The position numbers were made by a program, and so were the translations under genes. From Gammaproteobacteria bacterium (GTDB lineage: Bacteria > Aquificota > Aquificia > Aquificales > QOAS01), in contig QOAS01000120.1 of assembly GCA_003972855.1 (NCBI GenBank), forward strand, positions 1 through 10,332: a stretch of 10,332 nt of DNA, in the 5' to 3' direction. A model generated the notes under the pieces. That model searched no databases and had not been told where the DNA came from. It saw only the letters and a program-made list of their open reading frames with translations. Of the stretch, positions 6,310-10,332 are shown in pieces; the first letter of the stretch is position 1, and the number at the start of each line of letters is the position of its first letter.

Positions 6310-6338
6310 AATATAGAAATGGGTAAAGGAATTGAAAA
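6310..6338 (-). promoter_or_regulatory. Promoter for the USP-like and transporter genes, near-leaderless
   Basis: On the minus strand TATATT (6315-6310; 5 of 6 to TATAAT) follows TTTTCA (6338-6333; 4 of 6 to TTGACA) by 17 bp. Standard spacing puts the first transcribed base near 6303, two bases before the ATG at 6301. There is no Shine-Dalgarno sequence. It lies in the 43-bp gap after the decarboxylase gene, so the USP-like gene and the transporter could be transcribed apart from it. Confidence 0.5.
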
Positions 6339-6344
6339 CCTTGT

Positions 6345-7523
6345 TTATATCATCACCACCCGAGGTGGAGGAAAACCGTTAAAAGAGGAAGCATAAACGG
6401 TGGTGTAAGCTCCCGCGGTGAGAATAATAATGCGGTCGCCCACATCTATTCCTTTGGGGAGGGCTACCTTTTCCGCAACAACATCCATACTATCGCAGGA
6501 AATACCTCCTATTGTGAAGAAGTCCAATTCCTCCCCTTCTTTTTCGGGTAGGTAGAAAGAATAGCGTATTCCTCCCAAAGTTTCCGCCAATCCGTGGAAT
6601 ACCCCTCCGTCAATGTAAACCCACTTTTCGCCTTTAAAACGCTCCGCCTTTCCTATTACCGAGGTTACCAAGATACCCGCTTCCGCCACTAAACCCCTTC
6701 CCGGTTCCATTTGCAGTTCCAAGGTTTTCATCCCGAAGTATTTGTTCAAAAGCCCCTTTACGTAATCCGCTATTTCCTTTACCGACAGGCTTTCCCGCGT
6801 ATAGCGGGCTGGAATTCCTCCCCCGATATTCAACATTTGAAGTTTTATCCCCTTTGAAAGGGCTTTTTCCCAAACTTCCTTTGCCTTTTTTACCGCGATA
6901 AACCAATTTTGTAAGTTATTGCATTGGGAACCTACGTGAAAGGTAATTCCGTAGGGAATTAAACCCTTGGAGTTGGCGTATTCAAGAATTTCCACCGCGG
7001 TATCGGTATCCACTCCGAATTTCCTTGAAAGGGGCCAATCGCTTCCCACATTGGGAACCGCCAATCTCACATAAACCCTCGCCCTCTTCCTAAATCGGGA
7101 TATTTTGTCTATTTCCGCAAAGCTATCTACCGCAAAGCGGTCTACACCGCCGGAGAGACAGAAATCTATAAACTCCAAAGGTTTTACCGGATTACTTGAG
7201 ATAACCCTTTCGGGGGAAACCCCAAACTTAAAAACCTTTTGAAGTTCAAAGGTAGATGCAACCTCAAAACCCGCCCCCAGCCGGGCGAAGGTTTTTATAA
7301 CTTCTTCATCGTCGTTGGCTTTTACCGCATAGTAGATATTGAAACCTTGAAAGTGTTTTTTTACCTCATTAAACTTCTTCTGTAGTTTGGATTTCCTTAT
7401 TACCAAGGCAGGGGTTTTCACATCTTTTATCAACTTCAAAAGGTCGGGGCTATTTTCGCTCCACTCGGAGTATAGCTTTTGGGCAAACTGCCACTGCACT
7501 TGGAGGGGATTTACAAAGGGCAT
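6345..7523 (-). CDS. PLP-dependent ornithine/lysine decarboxylase, bacterial alanine-racemase-fold type
   Basis: The enzyme removes CO2 from ornithine to make putrescine, or from lysine to make cadaverine, in polyamine synthesis. The 392-residue fold-III decarboxylase shows the PLP lysine in YYAVKAN (Lys68), SDWPLSRKFG (161-170), FHVGSQ (His196), NIGGGIP (phosphate-binding glycines 234-236), EPGRG (273-277), CDSMD (catalytic Cys343 and Asp344) and AGAYTT (Tyr373). The segment WVYIDGGVFHGLAETLGGIRY with the ending FNGFPP matches the bacterial lysine/ornithine decarboxylase subgroup rather than diaminopimelate decarboxylase or carboxynorspermidine decarboxylase. The N terminus is about 20 residues longer than in those relatives I recall. 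Which substrate is preferred cannot be told. It starts 19 bp from rbfA, divergently, and is the first gene of the minus-strand block. No Shine-Dalgarno sequence is seen. Confidence 0.88.
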   Translation of the reverse strand: MPFVNPLQVQWQFAQKLYSEWSENSPDLLKLIKDVKTPALVIRKSKLQKKFNEVKKHFQGFNIYYAVKANDDEEVIKTFARLGAGFEVASTFELQKVFKFGVSPERVISSNPVKPLEFIDFCLSGGVDRFAVDSFAEIDKISRFRKRARVYVRLAVPNVGSDWPLSRKFGVDTDTAVEILEYANSKGLIPYGITFHVGSQCNNLQNWFIAVKKAKEVWEKALSKGIKLQMLNIGGGIPARYTRESLSVKEIADYVKGLLNKYFGMKTLELQMEPGRGLVAEAGILVTSVIGKAERFKGEKWVYIDGGVFHGLAETLGGIRYSFYLPEKEGEELDFFTIGGISCDSMDVVAEKVALPKGIDVGDRIIILTAGAYTTVYASSFNGFPPPRVVMI

Positions 7524-7541
7524 AAGGTAAAACTCTACTAT
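7510..7541 (+). promoter_or_regulatory. Possible rbfA promoter inside the decarboxylase 5' end
   Basis: TTTACA (7510-7515; 5 of 6 to TTGACA) lies within the first codons of the divergent decarboxylase gene. Candidate -10 sequences are TCTACT (7534-7539, 18-bp spacer) and TACTAT (7536-7541, 20-bp spacer), each 4 of 6. Either would start transcription at or just inside the rbfA ATG at 7543. The -10 is weak, so this is tentative. Confidence 0.25.
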
Positions 7542-7542
7542 T

Positions 7543-7872
7543 ATGGGTATTAGGCTTGAGCGTCTTTCTAAAACAATTCAGGAAGAGGTATCCTCCCTAA
7601 TAAGGGACAAATTAGACCCCGCGGAGTGGGGTTGGATTAGCGTTACCGCGGTAAAACTTTCCAAAGATTTGAGAGATGCGGTGGTGTTTATTACCGTCTT
7701 TCCCGAAGAGAAGGAGAAAAAAGTTTTGGAAAAGTTAAACTCCATGGGTGGATTTATAAGAAAACACCTCTCGCGAAGGTTGGATACCAAAACCGTTCCC
7801 AAGTTGAGGTTTGAAATAGATACCCTCACTAAATTGGTGGAAAAGGGGAAACTAAACCTTCCCGAAGTGTAA
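7543..7872 (+). CDS. rbfA: Ribosome-binding factor A
   Basis: RbfA binds the 30S subunit near the 5' end of 16S rRNA and is needed for late small-subunit maturation. The 109-residue length is normal. It shows the KH-like fold pattern: a first helix (RLSKTIQEEVSSLIRDKLD), a strand-and-turn with TAVKLSKDLRDAVVFITVF (residues about 35-53), the LN...GFIRKHLSRRL helix, and the closing VPKLRFEID strand. All are hallmarks of the family. It is followed 16 bp later by a small membrane protein gene and faces the decarboxylase gene 19 bp away. No Shine-Dalgarno sequence precedes the ATG. RsgA, another 30S-maturation factor, lies 1.2 kb downstream on the same strand. Confidence 0.95.
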   Translation: MGIRLERLSKTIQEEVSSLIRDKLDPAEWGWISVTAVKLSKDLRDAVVFITVFPEEKEKKVLEKLNSMGGFIRKHLSRRLDTKTVPKLRFEIDTLTKLVEKGKLNLPEV

Positions 7873-7888
7873 GATTATTTCCCTAAGA

Positions 7889-8134
7889 ATGTCAAAACTA
7901 TTGGTTCTACTGCTCGTAATCGGTGTGGTCGGTTTCTTTTTAAGACAATTCGTGGAGGCTTTGTTTATCACCACCGTGATTGTTTTTATAACCTTTTTCT
8001 TCCTCGGAACGGTTTTAATTTTTAAAGGTTTGCAAGCGGACGACTTTAATCAGCTCTTTACGGGATTGGCTATGGCTATATTCTCCGCTTCCTATGTTTT
8101 AACTTCCTATCTATATGTAAAAAGGAAAAGTTAG
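7889..8134 (+). CDS. Small three-helix membrane protein, 81 aa, function unknown
   Basis: I do not recognise a family. The 81-residue protein is hydrophobic with three likely membrane helices: about residues 3-18 (LLVLLLVIGVVGFF), 24-46 (ALFITTVIVFITFFFLG onward) and 56-76 (LFTGLAMAIFSASYVLT). The loop between helices 2 and 3 (KGLQADDF) is short and polar and the C terminus is basic (KRKS), which by the positive-inside rule suggests a cytoplasmic C terminus. It lies 16 bp after rbfA and its stop is 5 bp from the convergent epmA stop. No Shine-Dalgarno sequence is seen before the ATG. The good coding character (no internal stops, hydrophobic periodicity) and tight spacing support a real gene. 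Confidence 0.7.
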   Translation: MSKLLVLLLVIGVVGFFLRQFVEALFITTVIVFITFFFLGTVLIFKGLQADDFNQLFTGLAMAIFSASYVLTSYLYVKRKS

Positions 8135-8139
8135 AAAGC

Positions 8140-9081
8140 TCAAAGCCCCCTATAGTAGAGTTCAAAGATGGAATTTAGTCCCAATTTGAGCATTAGGAGG
8201 CGGTCCAAACCCACGGAGATACCCGAATAAAGTTTGGGAAGCCTTCGGTGGACTTTTATAAATTCCCCGTCCAAAGGTAGGTTTAGTTTTTTGGAAACCT
8301 CCGAAAGTCGGTTTTTAATTTCCTCCTCGTTTGCCACCTCGGTGTAGGCATTGGCTATTTCTATACCGAAAATGTAGAGTTCAAACCTTTCACACCAACC
8401 GTTTTCGCATTTAGCCAAAGCCCCGAAAGGTTTGGGAAAGGAATAGACCACCGTAGGTTGGTCAAAACCCAAAAACTTTTCAAGTTCCACGTAGGTTCGG
8501 AAAAAGAGGGTTTCTCTATCCTCTTCGGGGCTAAAGTTTATACCCTTTTCCTCCAGTTGTTTCTTAAACGCCTCCGTATCGTTTAGCAAAAGTTCCAGCT
8601 CCAACCCGAGGTATTCCTTATAAGCCTCCTTTAGGGGGATTTTCTTTATACGGGTCGGAATCCTTTTGCCGTTGTATTCTATCTCTTCACCAAATAGGGT
8701 TTTTAAAAGCTCCTCCAGCTCCTCCATTAGGTAGCGGTAATCTTTCCCCACCTTGTAGTATTCCAACATTAAAAATTCCACATCGTTTAGTTTTCCTCCC
8801 TCCTTGTCCCTAAAAACATGGCAAATTTGGAATATATCCTTCCCGCAAAGGGCTAAAAGTTTTTTCATCGCATACTCGGGGGAGGTGTGCAGGTATAAGG
8901 TTTCCCTCCCGCGGAAAGGTCTTTCAACCTCACACGATAGAGGAAATATGTTGTCGTCCAAATTGGGGTATGGTCTCAAATAGGGGGTGACAACTTCGGT
9001 GTAACCCCTTTTTTTCATAAATTCCCTTACGGTGTTTAGAAATTCCTCCACTTCCTTTATTTGACACTGCGGGGAGTTCAT
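8140..9081 (-). CDS. epmA: EF-P lysine lysyltransferase (EpmA/GenX/PoxA)
   Basis: EpmA is a class II lysyl-tRNA-synthetase paralogue that lacks the tRNA anticodon-binding domain and attaches (R)-beta-lysine (or lysine) to a lysine of elongation factor P, which helps the ribosome through polyproline stretches. The 313-residue length fits this stand-alone catalytic core. Visible are motif 1 (GYTEVVTPYLRPYPNLDDN, 26-44), LHTSPEYAMKKLL (64-76), motif 2 (IFQICHVFRDKE, 83-94, then EFLMLEYYKVG), the EIANAYTEVAN segment (241-251), and motif 3 (GISVGLDRLLML, 287-298). Neither efp nor epmB is in the window. It diverges from rsgA with 14 bp between start codons and converges with the small membrane gene. 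There is no Shine-Dalgarno sequence; the AT-rich TATTAAATTT before the ATG could include a weak -10 for a very short leader. Confidence 0.88.
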   Translation of the reverse strand: MNSPQCQIKEVEEFLNTVREFMKKRGYTEVVTPYLRPYPNLDDNIFPLSCEVERPFRGRETLYLHTSPEYAMKKLLALCGKDIFQICHVFRDKEGGKLNDVEFLMLEYYKVGKDYRYLMEELEELLKTLFGEEIEYNGKRIPTRIKKIPLKEAYKEYLGLELELLLNDTEAFKKQLEEKGINFSPEEDRETLFFRTYVELEKFLGFDQPTVVYSFPKPFGALAKCENGWCERFELYIFGIEIANAYTEVANEEEIKNRLSEVSKKLNLPLDGEFIKVHRRLPKLYSGISVGLDRLLMLKLGLNSIFELYYRGL

Positions 9082-9090
9082 AAATTTAAT
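9061..9090 (+). promoter_or_regulatory. Strong rsgA promoter predicting a leaderless mRNA
   Basis: A perfect -35 TTGACA at 9061-9066 lies inside the 5' coding region of epmA. An 18-bp spacer leads to TTTAAT at 9085-9090, matching TATAAT in five of six bases. Only AACAA separates the -10 from the rsgA ATG at 9096. Normal spacing puts the first transcribed base at or within two bases of the A of ATG. No Shine-Dalgarno sequence exists, consistent with leaderless translation. Confidence 0.65.
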
Positions 9091-9095
9091 AACAA

Positions 9096-10007
9096 ATGGC
9101 GAAAGAGCTAAAGGAAGGAATAATCACCGAAAGGGCGGGACAGAAATTGGAGGTATACCTTCCCGAGGAAAAGAAAACCTATAGGGCTATTCCGTTGGGA
9201 AAGGTGAGGAAGAAGACGAAAATTTATGCGGGTGACCGCGTTAGGGGGAGAATAGTAGACCCCCAAACCTTTGCGGTGGAAGAGGTTTTGGAGAGGAAAA
9301 ACCTTCTGGTTCGTCCTCCGGTTGCCAATGTAGACCGCGTGGTGATAGTTGAAACGATTGAACACCCTCCGTTTCAACACTTTTTATTGGATAACCTCTT
9401 GGTGGTTTACGATTACCTCGGATTGGACACCGTAATAGTTTTCAACAAAATAGACCTCCTAAGTGAGGAGGGAAAAAAGAAACTCCAATATTGGGAAGAC
9501 ATCTACAAATCCGCCGGGTATGATGTTCTGAAAGTTTCCGCCCACACCGGGGAGGGAATAGACAAATTAAAGGACTACCTAAAGGGACAGGTGTGTATAT
9601 TGGCGGGACCTTCGGGAGTGGGAAAAAGTTCAATCCTTTCCGCCCTTACGGGATTAAAACTTAGAACCCAAGAGGTTAGCGAAAAAACCGAAAGGGGAAG
9701 GCACACCACAACGGGGGTAAAGTTAATCCCCTTCGGGGAAAACTCCTTTGTAGGCGACACACCGGGATTTTCAAAGGTTGAGGCTTTGCAATTTATGGAA
9801 GAAGAAGAGGTAAGGCTTCACTTTCCCGAGTTCTTAAGGTATAACTGCAAATTTTCCGATTGCAAACACCTAAACGAAGAGGGTTGCGAGGTTAAGGAAG
9901 CCCTAAAGAGGGGTGAAATTTCTTGCGAAAGGTATAAGAGTTACCTCAAGATGTTGCACCTGCACATGGATTGGCTAAAGGAATATTGCAAAAATGGAAG
10001 TGATTAA
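9096..10007 (+). CDS. rsgA: Ribosome small subunit-dependent GTPase A
   Basis: RsgA (YjeQ) is a circularly permuted GTPase that checks late 30S subunit maturation and releases RbfA. The 303-residue length is normal. An N-terminal OB-fold (about 1-68) is followed by the permuted GTPase: NKID (117-120, G4), SAHTG (148-152, G5), GPSGVGKSS (171-179, P-loop G1), GRHTTT (201-206, G2) and DTPGF (221-225, G3). The C-terminal zinc domain is complete, with ligands Cys251, Cys256, His258 and Cys264 in NCKFSDCKHLNEEGCEV. The pairing with rbfA in the same window fits a shared role in 30S maturation, though they are not in one operon: the epmA gene lies between them on the opposite strand. The start is the ATG directly downstream of a strong promoter. 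It ends at 10007 and is followed by an AT-rich stretch. Confidence 0.96.
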   Translation: MAKELKEGIITERAGQKLEVYLPEEKKTYRAIPLGKVRKKTKIYAGDRVRGRIVDPQTFAVEEVLERKNLLVRPPVANVDRVVIVETIEHPPFQHFLLDNLLVVYDYLGLDTVIVFNKIDLLSEEGKKKLQYWEDIYKSAGYDVLKVSAHTGEGIDKLKDYLKGQVCILAGPSGVGKSSILSALTGLKLRTQEVSEKTERGRHTTTGVKLIPFGENSFVGDTPGFSKVEALQFMEEEEVRLHFPEFLRYNCKFSDCKHLNEEGCEVKEALKRGEISCERYKSYLKMLHLHMDWLKEYCKNGSD

Positions 10008-10022
10008 AAAAGGCATGTCAAC

Positions 10023-10038
10023 AAGGTGGAAACCTTTT
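10023..10038 (+). terminator. Weak hairpin after rsgA
   Basis: AAGGT (10023-10027), loop GGAA and ACCTT (10032-10036) form a 5-bp stem closed by a GNRA-type tetraloop, followed by only two further T residues and then A-rich sequence. Flanking GCATG (10014-10018) and CATGC (10050-10054) could pair around it. This could be a weak rsgA terminator or a processed 3' structure; the U tract is too short to be confident. Confidence 0.3.
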
Positions 10039-10091
10039 AAAAAATCCTTTCATGCTCCCATTCTATCCCTAATTCTCTTCTTCATTTACCG

Positions 10092-10322
10092 CTAACCATA
10101 ACTTATAAAGGTTTTAATTTGAACGGATATTCTTCTTCTTTGTGTAGCTCCTTTAACTAATTCTTTTAATCTTTTTAAATTCATAAAAAAGTTAATATTT
10201 TAACTCAACATTTACTTTATTAAGTTGACATTTTCATGGTAGCTTTTCCTTTCTTTTACTTCCCCAAAGTGAGCGGTTCTTTTATAAAATTCATCTAAAT
10301 TTATTTGTAAAAAGGTGGAAAT
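10092..10322 (-). pseudogene. Possible decayed coding sequence, two short frames
   Basis: Two minus-strand frames read like protein. One (10322-10212, no ATG or GTG, bounded by stops) includes INLDEFYKRTAHFGEVKERK and ends NVNLIK. The other (10184-10092, ATG start, 30 residues) reads MNLKRLKELVKGATQRRR then ISVQIKTFISYG. Both are rich in Lys, Arg and Glu. They are out of frame with each other, with several stops between. Neither has a Shine-Dalgarno sequence. They could be remnants of one frameshifted gene, perhaps a mobile element's, but I recognise no family and AT-rich DNA can give such frames by chance. Confidence 0.2.
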
Positions 10323-10332
10323 CTATTTAGCA

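Larger units (their letters stand above)
10008..10332. other. AT-rich non-coding stretch with no clear gene
   Basis: These 325 bases differ from the rest of the window: they are much richer in A and T and, unlike the rest, carry no long reading frame. I see no tRNA, rRNA or CRISPR array. What is here: a small hairpin near 10023 after rsgA, two short open frames on the minus strand that read like protein, TTGACA at 10225-10230 without a good -10, and a repeated 10-mer AAGGTGGAAA (10023 and 10312). The 3' end of the window is open, so a gene may follow. Confidence 0.6.

Noticed and set aside
10225..10230. TTGACA as a promoter in the AT-rich end
   Set aside because: No credible -10 at 16-18 bp downstream and no gene following within the window.
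10023..10322. CRISPR-like repeats from AAGGTGGAAA at 10023 and 10312
   Set aside because: Only two 10-bp copies about 290 bp apart, no regular spacing and no third copy.

Overview
This window most likely comes from a thermophilic member of the Aquificota, close to Aquifex or Hydrogenobacter. The basis is the Aquifex-like look of adenylate kinase, the Lys/Glu-rich proteins, very tight gene packing, and recall of family sequences; no search was run. Almost all of the first 10.0 kb is coding. Intergenic gaps are 5 to 56 bp and several genes overlap.

Layout. (1) At 2-412 is the 3' end of dnaB (replicative helicase), followed by a 53-residue membrane protein at 460-621 with its own promoter and a perfect Shine-Dalgarno sequence. 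(2) A long minus-strand block (618-7523) reads, in transcription order: a bacterial-type ornithine/lysine decarboxylase, a USP-like protein, an ArsB/NhaD-type ion transporter, an NtrC-family response regulator, gpsA, an MTH1187-type thiamine-binding protein, adk and a TM2-domain membrane protein. The small gene and the TM2 gene converge and share their stop-codon bases. (3) rbfA and a small three-helix membrane protein (7543-8134, plus) diverge from the decarboxylase with only 19 bp between start codons. (4) epmA (minus) and rsgA (plus) diverge with only 14 bp between starts; rsgA has a promoter that predicts a leaderless mRNA. (5) The last 325 bp (10008-10332) are AT-rich, hold no convincing gene, and may contain decayed coding sequence.

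Functionally the window mixes housekeeping: replication (DnaB), nucleotide balance (Adk), phospholipid precursor supply (GpsA), polyamines (decarboxylase), ion transport (NhaD-like plus USP-like partner), and ribosome or translation factor maturation (RbfA, RsgA, EpmA). I see no complete defence island, CRISPR array, tRNA or rRNA.

The most notable points are: a response regulator whose sigma-54 ATPase domain has lost the GAFTGA loop, both Walker B acids and the arginine fingers; complete absence of the palindromes GATC and GTAC from the window as read by eye; and extremely short divergent intergenic regions with promoter positions that imply leaderless or near-leaderless mRNAs, alongside very few Shine-Dalgarno sequences.
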